Source: Deltaproteobacteria bacterium
GTDB taxonomy: Bacteria > Desulfobacterota > DSM-4660 > Desulfatiglandales > Desulfatiglandaceae
DNA: 51,725 nucleotides
Reading direction: 5' to 3'
Assembly (NCBI GenBank): GCA_022340265.1
Contig: JAJDOH010000074.1
Span: 1 to 51,725, forward strand
In this document: one piece after another, positions 16,390 to 24,202 of the stretch
Numbering within the stretch: the first letter of the stretch is position 1
How the letters are laid out: each line of letters starts with the position of its first letter
The notes under the pieces: generated by a model
The model's input: the letters and a program-made list of their open reading frames with translations, nothing else
Told to the model about the DNA's origin: nothing
The model's database searches: none
Program-made: the position numbers and the translations under genes

Positions 16390-17157
16390 TTACGGATTCG
16401 GTAGATATGTTTTTCGCAGCCGCTGCATCCCTTTGACCCAACGGTCGTAATCCGCCGCTTTCCCCTGCAGATAGTCCTTTACCTTCGCGTGTGGCATAAT
16501 CATGTAACGCTCTTCCGCCAGCGCCGCCATGACGTCTTCGGCCACCTGTTCCGCTTCCAGCATTCCGTCCAGAGCGGCGATACCGCCGCCGTTTCGGGTC
16601 ATGAGGGAGCGCACCGCCATGGGGCAGATGACCGACACCTGAATGCCCCGATCACCGTAGTTGATGGCCAGGTTGTCCGCCACGCCCACGGCGGCGTGCT
16701 TGGTAGTGGTATAGGGCGTCGAGTCGATCTGATTGAGCAGGCCAGCCGCGGAGGCTGTGATGATGAATCCCCCCGAACCCCTCTCCAGCATCTTCGGAAT
16801 CACCGCTCTCGCCCCATAGATGTGGGACATCACATTGATTTCCCAGATCCGCTGCCAGTCAGCATTTGAGACTTCCAAAAGTCCTTGGATGATGATTCCC
16901 GCATTGGAAAAAAACAGATCAACTGTTCCGAAGCGTTCTTCGGTCTGCTGAACCACCTTGAAAATTTCTTCCTCCTTCGACACATCGCATTCCAAAGCCA
17001 ACCCGTCGATTTCCCCGGCCAGGGTTTGTGCTCCTTGAACATCGATATCGGCCACCACAACACCTTTGGCGTTTTCTTTTGCCAATTGTCGACACAGAGC
17101 CGCTCCGATGCCGTTGGAGCCTCCCGTTACAATGGACACTTTGTCTTTAACCTGCAT
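16390..17157 (-). CDS. short-chain dehydrogenase/reductase
   Basis: The protein has 255 residues of the classical SDR form. TGGSNGIG (residues 11-18) binds the cofactor, and D37 at the end of the second strand favours NAD. NAG is at 85-87, and the catalytic triad is S136, Y149 and K153 (YTTTK). AGAGGT precedes the start by eight bases. The C-terminal part lacks the common xxGxxxxVDGG ending and is instead basic. It is downstream of EtfBA and an SDR fossil. An alcohol or 3-hydroxyacyl substrate is plausible given the neighbours, but not shown. Confidence 0.88.
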   Translation of the reverse strand: MQVKDKVSIVTGGSNGIGAALCRQLAKENAKGVVVADIDVQGAQTLAGEIDGLALECDVSKEEEIFKVVQQTEERFGTVDLFFSNAGIIIQGLLEVSNADWQRIWEINVMSHIYGARAVIPKMLERGSGGFIITASAAGLLNQIDSTPYTTTKHAAVGVADNLAINYGDRGIQVSVICPMAVRSLMTRNGGGIAALDGMLEAEQVAEDVMAALAEERYMIMPHAKVKDYLQGKAADYDRWVKGMQRLRKTYLPNP

Positions 17158-17172
17158 GGAATTTTACCTCTT

Positions 17173-17253
17173 TTAGGAATATTTGTTTACATAAAACTGA
17201 GCCAGCATGCCGCCGTCACAGATGATGGTGGTGCCCGTGGTAAATGAAATCAT
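17173..17253 (-). pseudogene. C-terminal fossil of a second SDR gene
   Basis: Between EtfA and the SDR gene, a 26-codon frame starting with ATG at 17251-17253 reads ISFTTGTTIICDGGMLAQFY and ends at 17173. FTTGTxxxxDGG is the standard C-terminal signature of SDR enzymes, here without the preceding 230 residues. The ATG lies two bases after the EtfA stop codon and behind GAAGGG, so a short peptide could be translated. The simplest reading is an in-frame deletion that removed the body of an SDR gene once located between etfA and the present SDR. Confidence 0.6.
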
Positions 17254-17254
17254 T

Positions 17255-18289
17255 TTAATCCCTTCCATCGGTTTTTGGGTCATTAGAAAAATCTTCGCTA
17301 CGTTCTGCGATTTGCCTAAAGGCATCCTCCAGCAGCGGAATGAAGGAGACAATGTCTTCCACGATGCAGATATCCGCTTCGTTGAACATGGGTGCGCCGG
17401 GATCCGTATTGATGGCGATGACAAACCTGGCACCCCGCATCCCCCTTACGTGCTGTGAAGCGCCGGATATGCCGCAGGCCAGGTAAAGGGCCGGCGAGAC
17501 ACTAGCCCCGGTGACCCCTACCTGACGATTGTATTCCAGCCAGCCGCGATCGCAGAGGATGCGGGTACCGGCCACCTCTGCGTGGGAAAATAATTTCGCC
17601 AGACGGTGAATCAATTCCATGTTTTCACGCTCTCCAATGCCGTTGCCCACAGCTACGATGATGGGGGCGGAAGTGATATGGGTTGAATCGGCCTCAGCCT
17701 TCTTGCTCCCCAGATAACGGGTCCGCCCCGAAGGCCATGATACGTCTTTATGGATTAAGGGAGCCGCGGGTGATGCTTCAGCGGAGGGTTCAAACTTGAA
17801 GATTCCCGGCTGTACGGTAATCACCGTGGTGTCTGCGCTGGAAGCATAAAGCCCCTTGACTTTGCCGCCGTAGAGATCCCTTTGAAAACAGAGCCGCCCC
17901 TGAAATTCAACCAGACCATCCACACCGCAAATACAACCTGCCCCTGCGCGAGCCGCCAGCGCCGGCGCCCATTCCCATCCCCGTGAAGTATGGGCCGTGC
18001 ACACAAATGCCGGATGAAGGGCCTCCATCTCCTGAGTGAGTACCGCGCAATAAGTTTCATTAAGATATGCCCCCAACCTTTGGTCCTGGACCACCGTCAC
18101 CGGAAGGCCGACCTGTTCAGCCATATCCTGAGCAGCCTTATCCACAGCGTCGCCCAGAATCCAGATTCCCATGGCCCCACCCCTCAGCGCTTGCAGCTTT
18201 CGGCCAAAGGCGATCAGGTCGTAGAGTTCAGGATCAACGTAGCCTTTGTGGCAGGCGGCAATGAGCATAATCTTCACAGGTTCCATCAT
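17255..18289 (-). CDS. etfA: electron transfer flavoprotein, alpha subunit
   Basis: The protein has 344 residues. The C-terminal FAD domain is clear: IIVAVGNGIGE, then GVTGASVSPALYLACGISGASQHVRGM, then AINTDPGAPMFNEADICIVED, which together hold FAD. The N-terminal half is the ETF alpha domain I. With EtfB it takes electrons from acyl-CoA dehydrogenases and passes them to a membrane quinone reductase or a bifurcating partner. It starts four bases after the EtfB stop. The QTGK(T)VSP loop of typical EtfA reads VTGASVSP here. No iron-sulfur or fused domain is present. It can serve the acyl-CoA dehydrogenases encoded elsewhere in the window. Confidence 0.93.
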   Translation of the reverse strand: MMEPVKIMLIAACHKGYVDPELYDLIAFGRKLQALRGGAMGIWILGDAVDKAAQDMAEQVGLPVTVVQDQRLGAYLNETYCAVLTQEMEALHPAFVCTAHTSRGWEWAPALAARAGAGCICGVDGLVEFQGRLCFQRDLYGGKVKGLYASSADTTVITVQPGIFKFEPSAEASPAAPLIHKDVSWPSGRTRYLGSKKAEADSTHITSAPIIVAVGNGIGERENMELIHRLAKLFSHAEVAGTRILCDRGWLEYNRQVGVTGASVSPALYLACGISGASQHVRGMRGARFVIAINTDPGAPMFNEADICIVEDIVSFIPLLEDAFRQIAERSEDFSNDPKTDGRD

Positions 18290-18292
18290 GGT

Positions 18293-19069
18293 TCAAATCA
18301 AAGCCTTTGCTTTTAAAATGGCCGCCGTCTGGGCGGCTTTTTCCAACGCCGAACCGGTGATCTCTTTTGCTGCGCGTGAATGCTTGGGTAAGACGAAACC
18401 GAGACAGTCCACATGGGTTTTTACGGGTTTCAGGGTGTCGGTGGGAATGGTGTTAAACACCTTTTGATTGGCGCGCAGCAAATTGGAAAGGGATGGATAT
18501 CGGGGCCGGTTGATCCCGGGCTGCAATGCCAGCAGGGCCGGCAAAGGAAGATTCATCATTTCCCGGGCGCCGCCCTCGATCTCCCTTTCAATGGTTACAT
18601 GTGTCAGGTCGCTGGACAGTTCCATTCCGATAACCTGGGTGGCATAGGGCAGATCCATCAATGCCGCCGTCATGGGGCCCACTTGGCCGCACATGACGTC
18701 CTCGCTCATGCTGCCGCATAAAACCAGGTCATATGCCATGGCGTGTGCAACTTCTGAAATCCAGGTAGCAATGGCCTGAGACCCCGGGTCGGCATCCGTT
18801 GAGGTGAGCAAGTGGATGCCTTCACCGCATCCCATCCCGACAGCGCGTTTGAGGACCTGGGAAGCCTGCGCCGGTCCCACCGTGATCACACGGACATGCA
18901 CCTCTGGCAGGGATTCCTTTATGCTGACGGCCTGCTCCACGGCAAATTCATCAAAGTGGTTCATGGCAAACCGGCCGAAATTTTCCATCACCGCCAAGCC
19001 CTGATCGTCGGTTTTTACCGCGATTCCTTCCGCTTCGGGAACCTGTTTGGCGCACACCAGAATTTTCAT
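18293..19069 (-). CDS. etfB: electron transfer flavoprotein, beta subunit
   Basis: The protein has 258 residues from ATG 19069; the family begins MKILVCxKQVP exactly there, although the nearest GAGG is unusually close to the ATG. A TTG at 19093 would add eight unrelated residues. AMNHFDEFAVEQAVSIKE, the ADPGSQAIATWI segment and DLVLCGSMSEDVMCGQVGP are the AMP/FAD-site regions of ETF beta. It forms the heterodimer with EtfA. It is the first gene of a minus-strand operon whose promoter faces the histidine phosphatase gene across a shared palindrome. Confidence 0.93.
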   Translation of the reverse strand: MKILVCAKQVPEAEGIAVKTDDQGLAVMENFGRFAMNHFDEFAVEQAVSIKESLPEVHVRVITVGPAQASQVLKRAVGMGCGEGIHLLTSTDADPGSQAIATWISEVAHAMAYDLVLCGSMSEDVMCGQVGPMTAALMDLPYATQVIGMELSSDLTHVTIEREIEGGAREMMNLPLPALLALQPGINRPRYPSLSNLLRANQKVFNTIPTDTLKPVKTHVDCLGFVLPKHSRAAKEITGSALEKAAQTAAILKAKALI

Positions 19070-19133
19070 GACCTCTTGGCATCCACTGTTCAAAAAGGTT
19101 TCGGTTCTGAGATGATTGATGGCCAGCAGCCAT

Positions 19134-19163
19134 TATTTAAAAGGTCGAGGGAGACAATGTCAA
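19134..19163 (-). promoter_or_regulatory. sigma-70-type promoter of etfBA
   Basis: On the minus strand, TTGACA (19158-19163) is followed after 18 bp by TAAATA (19134-19139), a good -35 and a fair -10, 65 bp before the etfB start. A plus-strand counterpart, TTGACT at 19196-19201 with a weak -10 17 bp later, points to the histidine phosphatase gene. Confidence 0.5.
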
Positions 19164-19165
19164 AT

Positions 19166-19193
19166 AAAAAATAACAAGTGTTCGTTATTTTTT
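19166..19193. promoter_or_regulatory. palindromic operator candidate between divergent operons
   Basis: AAAAAATAAC and GTTATTTTTT are perfect ten-base inverted arms around an eight-base spacer. The palindrome sits immediately behind the -35 of etfBA and immediately before the -35-like TTGACT of the divergent operon. The TetR regulator encoded in that operon is the natural candidate to bind it. Confidence 0.55.
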
Positions 19194-19289
19194 TGTTGAC
19201 TCCCCTGAACAGCTTCGTTACTTTTGCTTCTATGGGAAACTTTTCCGCCGCAGCTTTAAGGGATGGTCCGAACCGATGGAATAAAGGGC

Positions 19290-20003
19290 ATGAGTGAAAT
19301 ATATTTCATCCGACACGGGCAGGCCTCTTTCGGAACAAGCGATTACGACCGCCTCTCCCCAATCGGCATCCGTCAGGCCCGGATCGTGGCAGACCATCTG
19401 GCCCATGTGGGAATGGGTTTTGACGCCATCTACAGTGGCCGCATGAAACGCCAGCGGGATACTGCCAGTCCATTAATTCAGCGATATGAAGGAGTTCTGC
19501 CGAACAATTCTCAGCCTTCTATTTTACCGGCTTTCAATGAATATGATTCCAGAGCATTGTTGGTGGCACGAACCAGGATTTCCCAGGCCCCCGACCCATT
19601 GACAACCGCTGAAATTCTCGCCCTGGGTCAGGACAGAAGGGCTTTTCAAGCCTATTTTTCCGAAACCGTAAATGGATGGCTTGAGGGCCGTTACGACGAA
19701 CAGGAAGGCATCGAGACATGGGCTTCGTTTTGTGCGCGTGTCCGCGAGGGTGTGGAACACCTGAAAACCCGCCACGGCAGCGGCTGTCGCCTTGCGGTCT
19801 TCACCTCGGGCGGTCCCATATCGGTGGTCTTGCAAATGGCCCTGGGCTTGAGCCATCGCAAAACCGTGGAACTCAGCTGGCAGATCATGAACGCCTCATT
19901 GACCTGTATCAAGTACAACCCGTCCGGAATCTCCCTGTCGGTTTTCAATAACATCACGCCCCTGCTGCTGGCCGGGGATCCGGCATTATTGACATACCGG
20001 TAA
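19290..20003 (+). CDS. histidine phosphatase family protein
   Basis: The protein has 237 residues. The start is ATG 19290, which gives MSEIYFIRHGQASFG with the RHG motif (residues 8-10) whose His is phosphorylated in catalysis; a longer reading from 19263 adds nine residues without family support. FTSGGPISVVL carries the second active-site His region in altered form (SGG instead of SHG). It belongs to the phosphoglycerate mutase-like superfamily; the substrate is unknown. In many bacteria such a phosphatase stands beside an APH-type kinase and an ACAD10/11-like dehydrogenase, as here. It may remove phosphate from a phosphorylated acyl intermediate; this is inference. Confidence 0.85.
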   Translation: MSEIYFIRHGQASFGTSDYDRLSPIGIRQARIVADHLAHVGMGFDAIYSGRMKRQRDTASPLIQRYEGVLPNNSQPSILPAFNEYDSRALLVARTRISQAPDPLTTAEILALGQDRRAFQAYFSETVNGWLEGRYDEQEGIETWASFCARVREGVEHLKTRHGSGCRLAVFTSGGPISVVLQMALGLSHRKTVELSWQIMNASLTCIKYNPSGISLSVFNNITPLLLAGDPALLTYR

Positions 20004-20095
20004 GAATGGTCTGAGGCCGCAGGAAATTTCGAATTGTCTTGAACTGAATCATAGGAGCTTTTCACCCGTTTACCCATTAGAAAAAGGAGCCAATA

Positions 20096-21301
20096 ATGGA
20101 TTTTACAATTTCAGAAAAAATGCAGACCATTTTGGGGATGATCGACGAGTTCGTCGTCAAAGAACTGATCCCCCTGGAGAAAGACTTTCTGGCCGATCGC
20201 CTGAAGGAGTTGCTTCCCGTCCTGGAAGAAAAGCGTGCCATGGTCCGGCAGATGGAACTCTGGGCGCCGCTACATCCGGCCGAACTGGGTGGCATGGGGC
20301 TGACGTTGATGGAAAGCGCGCTGGTTTTTGAAGCTTTGGGCCGCACGCCCCTGGGCCTGTATACCTTCGGCTGCATGGCGCCCGATGCCGGTAACATCGA
20401 AATCCTGCACAAATTCGGCACCCCTGAGCAGGCGAAAGAATTCCTGGTGCCCCTGGTAGCGGGTAAAATCCGCAGCTGTTTCTCCATGACCGAAGTGGAC
20501 ATGCCCGGTTCCAACCCGGTCATGATGGAAACCACCGCCGTGAAAGATGGGGATGATTATGTGATCAACGGCCACAAATGGTACACCAGCTCCGCGGACG
20601 GGGCTGCATTTGCCATCGTGATGGCTGTCACCGACCCGGATGCGCCTCCGCACCGCCAGGCCAGCATGATTATCGTCCCGGCTGATACGCCCGGGTTTAA
20701 CCTGGCGCGCAATATTCCGGTCATGGGGCACGAAGGCCACGGCTATTTCAGTCACGGCGAGATCCTCTATCAAAACTGCCGGGTGCCTCAAAAAAATCTT
20801 CTGGGCCAGGAGGGTCACGGATTTGTCATTGCCCAGGAAAGGCTGGGCCCCGGCCGCATCCATCACTGCATGCGCTGGATCGGCATTTGCAATCGTTCAT
20901 TTGATCTCATGTGCGCACGCGCAAGGGATCGCATCATCGCCCCAAATCGAAAATTGGCCGACCGTCAGTTGGTTCAGGCCATGATCGCTGAAAGCGCCGC
21001 TGAAATCCAGGCCGCCCGCCTGATGGTCCTGCATGCCGCTTGGAAAATTCAGGAATCCGGAACCAAGGAAGCGCGCAAAGAGATCTCCATGATCAAGTTT
21101 ACAGTGGCCAACACCATGCAGCGGGTGGTGGATCGCGCCTTGCAGGTCCATGGGGGCCTGGGCATGACGGATGATACCATTATTGCTCATTTTTTCCGAC
21201 ACGAGCGAGCCTCCAGAATCTATGACGGCGTGGACGAGGTCCACAAGGTTTCCGTGGCCCGGCAGATTTTGAAAACCTATGAAAACAAAACCATAAAATA
21301 G
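20096..21301 (+). CDS. acyl-CoA dehydrogenase-like protein, ACAD10/11 (LvaC) type
   Basis: The protein has 401 residues with the full acyl-CoA dehydrogenase fold: a helical N-terminus, CFSMTEVDMPGSNPVMMETTA in the FAD region, and QVHGGLGMTDDTIIAHFFRHERA. In place of YEGxxE it has IYDGVDEVHKVSVARQIL, so the catalytic position near residue 377 is Asp. That YDGxDEVH signature is typical of the ACAD10/ACAD11 and LvaC group, which eliminates phosphate from 4-phosphoacyl-CoA rather than simply desaturating an acyl chain. AAAAGGAG precedes the start. The APH-type kinase two genes downstream would supply such a phosphorylated substrate. Confidence 0.88.
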   Translation: MDFTISEKMQTILGMIDEFVVKELIPLEKDFLADRLKELLPVLEEKRAMVRQMELWAPLHPAELGGMGLTLMESALVFEALGRTPLGLYTFGCMAPDAGNIEILHKFGTPEQAKEFLVPLVAGKIRSCFSMTEVDMPGSNPVMMETTAVKDGDDYVINGHKWYTSSADGAAFAIVMAVTDPDAPPHRQASMIIVPADTPGFNLARNIPVMGHEGHGYFSHGEILYQNCRVPQKNLLGQEGHGFVIAQERLGPGRIHHCMRWIGICNRSFDLMCARARDRIIAPNRKLADRQLVQAMIAESAAEIQAARLMVLHAAWKIQESGTKEARKEISMIKFTVANTMQRVVDRALQVHGGLGMTDDTIIAHFFRHERASRIYDGVDEVHKVSVARQILKTYENKTIK

Positions 21302-21308
21302 ATAAACC

Positions 21309-22034
21309 GTGAAACAGATACCCATTGATGATTACAACCAATTCAAAAAGGAGGTCAGCGCTTTAAAAAAAAGCTGCTATCTGGAGTTCTTTGCGGAAAA
21401 CCCTGGTGTTTTTCAGATCAAAAAGGAGAAGACCATCAGCAAAAACCTGGAACGGATCTTTGCCGCAGCCCTTAAAATCAGCAACAAAAAGGGATTTCAC
21501 GCCATGACCATGCGGGACCTTAGCAAAGCGGCCAACTTGAGCACCGGCGCCCTGTATAACTATTTTTCCGGAAAAGATGACTTGCTGGCCATGATGCAGC
21601 GCCACCGCCGCACCATTACCTCGCGCGTGCTCAAAGGCAATATTGCGGTGGAAAAGGAACCGTTAAATAAACTGCGCGCAGCCATACGGACCCATTTGTA
21701 CCTGAGTGAAGCCATGCAGCCGTGGTTCTTTTTTTCCTACATGGAAGCCAAGAACATCGGCGCCAAAGAGCGCCGGGCCGCGGTCCAGGGAGAGCTGAAC
21801 ACGGAAAAGCTCTTTGCCGAGATTGTGGACATGGGCCGGGATCAGGGCATTTTTCTAACGGACAACGCTCTGATGACGGCCAGCCTCATCAAGGCCATGG
21901 TGCAGGACTGGTACCTCAAACGGGCTAAATATGCCCGCAGGAATATTGATGTAAATTCTTACGCCCGGTTCATGACCGCCTTTATCGAAAGCAGTCTGCT
22001 GAACCCTAAATTCTCAACCCCGTCCGAAAGGTAA
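21309..22034 (+). CDS. TetR family transcriptional regulator
   Basis: The protein has 241 residues from a GTG start seven bases after the dehydrogenase stop codon. An N-terminal extension of about 50 residues precedes the helix-turn-helix region (GFHAMTMRDLSKAANLSTGA followed by LYNYFSGKDDLLAMM), and the C-terminal ligand domain is about 140 residues. TetR proteins repress until an effector, often an acyl-CoA, binds. It is embedded between the dehydrogenase and the kinase, with its stop directly adjoining the kinase start, so it is probably autoregulated through the palindrome at 19166-19193. A shorter protein starting inside the extension is possible. Confidence 0.88.
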   Translation: MKQIPIDDYNQFKKEVSALKKSCYLEFFAENPGVFQIKKEKTISKNLERIFAAALKISNKKGFHAMTMRDLSKAANLSTGALYNYFSGKDDLLAMMQRHRRTITSRVLKGNIAVEKEPLNKLRAAIRTHLYLSEAMQPWFFFSYMEAKNIGAKERRAAVQGELNTEKLFAEIVDMGRDQGIFLTDNALMTASLIKAMVQDWYLKRAKYARRNIDVNSYARFMTAFIESSLLNPKFSTPSER

Positions 22035-23126
22035 ATGCCCATGCATCCAATGAATCAGATGGACCATCGGGATCGCCCCACGGATGTCCGCCCCGGCGAG
22101 GAATTGGCAGCGGACGTCATTGAAGCCTATTTAACCGAAGCCATCCCCGATCTTAAGGGACCGCTCCACGTACAGCAGTACCCGTGCGGTGCTTCCAACT
22201 TGACCTATCTGCTTTCCTTTGCCGACCGGCAGTTGGTGCTCAGGCGCCCGCCTTTCGGCACCAAGGCGGCAACAGCCCATGACATGGGCCGCGAATACAA
22301 GGTGCTCTCCGCCCTGAGCTCACATTGGCCCTACGCGCCTCGCCCGCTGATTTATTGCGAGGATACGTCCGTCATTGGTGCTAGATTTTACGTCATGGAG
22401 CACTTGCAGGGCATTATTTTACGCAAAGAAATTCCCGAGGGGCTTTTCTCCACGCCCGAGCAAATAAGGCAGTTGTATGAGAAATTTGTCAACGCGCTGG
22501 TGGAACTGCATTCCCTGGATTACGCGAGTATCGGACTGGGGAACTTGGGCAAACCCGAAGGGTATGTTCGACGGCAGGTCCTGGGATGGAACAAGCGGTT
22601 TCGGGCGGCCCGCACTTCCGATGTGCCCGACTGCGAAGCTGTTATGACCTGGCTGGAGGAAAAGATACCGCCCGAAACCAATCATGCCGGCATTATCCAC
22701 AACGACTTTAAACTGGACAACATCGTTTTGGACCCTTCAGATCCCTATCGGATCATCGGTGTTCTGGATTGGGAGATGTGCACCATCGGCGATCCGCTCA
22801 TGGATCTCGGGTGCACACTGGGGTATTGGGTGCAAAAGGACGATCCCGAAGAGCGCCATATCATCCGCACCATGCCCACCCACGTCGATGGCGCCCTGAC
22901 CCGGCACCAATTCGTGGATCTCTACGGCCGCATCTCCGGCATCCGGATGGATCATTTTGATTTCTACCACTGCTTCGGGCTTTTCCGGCTTGCGGTGATT
23001 ATTCAACAGATCTACTACCGTTTCTATCACGGCCAGACCCAAAACCCCCGGGCCAAAACATATGCCCAAGGGGTTCACGTGCTGGAAAGAGCCTCTAGAA
23101 AAGTAATGGCTCAGTCAGGCCTCTGA
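22035..23126 (+). CDS. phosphotransferase family protein (APH fold, LvaA / ACAD10-11 kinase-like)
   Basis: The protein has 363 residues. The kinase catalytic loop is IIHNDFKLDNIVL with D224 as base and N229 as metal ligand; VLDWEMCTIGDPLMDLG (D245) replaces the DFG motif. The N-terminal GASNLTYLL forms the nucleotide loop. This is the aminoglycoside phosphotransferase fold, of the branch fused to dehydrogenases in ACAD10/11 and separate as LvaA in levulinate degradation, where 4-hydroxyacyl-CoA is phosphorylated. The nearby ACAD11-like protein supports that role over antibiotic resistance. It abuts the TetR gene with no gap and overlaps the convergent alcohol dehydrogenase gene by 12 bp. Confidence 0.88.
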   Translation: MPMHPMNQMDHRDRPTDVRPGEELAADVIEAYLTEAIPDLKGPLHVQQYPCGASNLTYLLSFADRQLVLRRPPFGTKAATAHDMGREYKVLSALSSHWPYAPRPLIYCEDTSVIGARFYVMEHLQGIILRKEIPEGLFSTPEQIRQLYEKFVNALVELHSLDYASIGLGNLGKPEGYVRRQVLGWNKRFRAARTSDVPDCEAVMTWLEEKIPPETNHAGIIHNDFKLDNIVLDPSDPYRIIGVLDWEMCTIGDPLMDLGCTLGYWVQKDDPEERHIIRTMPTHVDGALTRHQFVDLYGRISGIRMDHFDFYHCFGLFRLAVIIQQIYYRFYHGQTQNPRAKTYAQGVHVLERASRKVMAQSGL

Positions 23127-24194
23127 TGGGACATTATGTGCTGATTCCAGAGGGAAATACCCTCGATGGGGTTCAATCAGGATTTTTACTTCAGGGGCGT
23201 TGCCGGAACTCAGCCGTTCAAATGCTCCCTGCACCTCGTCAAGATCTATCTTATCATCAACAAAACGTTTCGTATCAATCATCCCGCGCGACATCATCTC
23301 CATGGTATGTTCAAACTCCGGGATGGAATAGCCCATGTCGCCGATCAACCGCATCTCCTTGCGGCAGACAGGCAGCGTCATGACAGGGATTGGGGCGTAA
23401 CTTATACCCACAAGCAATAGTGTGCCCTGATGATTGAGGACATCTATGGCAGCGTTGATACCACCCGCGCTCCCAGAACAGTCAATGGCCTTATCAAATA
23501 GACCTTTCGCCGTCTTCTTCAATGTGGATGTCAATTCGGGGTCCTTTGCGTTGAACATGGCATGGATATCACCAAAGGCGAGCGCTTTGGCCCCTCGCGA
23601 TTCATTGGTTTCGCTCATTCCCAAAAAAGAGGCTCCGTATATCCGGGCCCACACGGCGCACAGCAGGCCTATAACGCCGCCGCCTACAATCAATACCTTA
23701 TCTCCAGCCTTAATATTTGCGAGATTAACCGCATGGAGCGCCACCGTCGCCGGTTCAACCACAGCGGCCTCAACATCGCTGACGGTATCCGGCAGCTTGC
23801 GGACCATATCGGGCCGGGCTGAAAAGTATTCAGCGTAAGACCCAGGGGCGGTTACGCCGGGTATCCCCCTTTTGAGACTGTATTTGCATGTGTGGTATCC
23901 CGAATTCCGACACCATGAACATTCTCCGCATGGGTTGAGTGGAATGACGGTTACGCGATCTCCGGGATTGAGATCATCACGCGATCCACTGTCCACGACC
24001 GTTCCGCCGAATTCATGCCCTGGAATTAATCCTTCCGGTTTACCCTTTTCCCATATATGAATATCTGAGCCGCAGATACCTGATGTCTTAACCTTGATGA
24101 TGACCTTTTCTCCATCTGCCTCGGGAATCGGTACTTCAACGACAGACAGCCTCTTTTTCCCTTCTATTTTTAGCGCTTTCATTGTGGTTCGCAT
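23115..24194 (-). CDS. zinc-dependent alcohol dehydrogenase (MDR family)
   Basis: The protein has 359 residues. The catalytic zinc ligands are C41 (GICGSDIH) and H60/E61 (PGHEFGG); the structural zinc site has C89, C92, C95 and C103 (NPCGECSWC and HTC). GGGVIGLL is the nucleotide-binding glycine motif. It resembles threonine, sorbitol or butanediol dehydrogenases, so a secondary alcohol or acyloin substrate is plausible. AGGA precedes the start. It is the last gene of the importer operon, nine bases after the ThDP enzyme, whose product it may reduce or oxidise. Its 3' end overlaps the convergent kinase gene. Confidence 0.9.
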   Translation of the reverse strand: MRTTMKALKIEGKKRLSVVEVPIPEADGEKVIIKVKTSGICGSDIHIWEKGKPEGLIPGHEFGGTVVDSGSRDDLNPGDRVTVIPLNPCGECSWCRNSGYHTCKYSLKRGIPGVTAPGSYAEYFSARPDMVRKLPDTVSDVEAAVVEPATVALHAVNLANIKAGDKVLIVGGGVIGLLCAVWARIYGASFLGMSETNESRGAKALAFGDIHAMFNAKDPELTSTLKKTAKGLFDKAIDCSGSAGGINAAIDVLNHQGTLLLVGISYAPIPVMTLPVCRKEMRLIGDMGYSIPEFEHTMEMMSRGMIDTKRFVDDKIDLDEVQGAFERLSSGNAPEVKILIEPHRGYFPLESAHNVPSEA

Positions 24195-24202
24195 CTTTGA
24201 TC

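Noticed and set aside
22035-23126. Aminoglycoside resistance kinase
   Set aside because: The APH fold is present, but the neighbours (ACAD11-like dehydrogenase, TetR, phosphatase, ETF) point to acyl-CoA metabolism.
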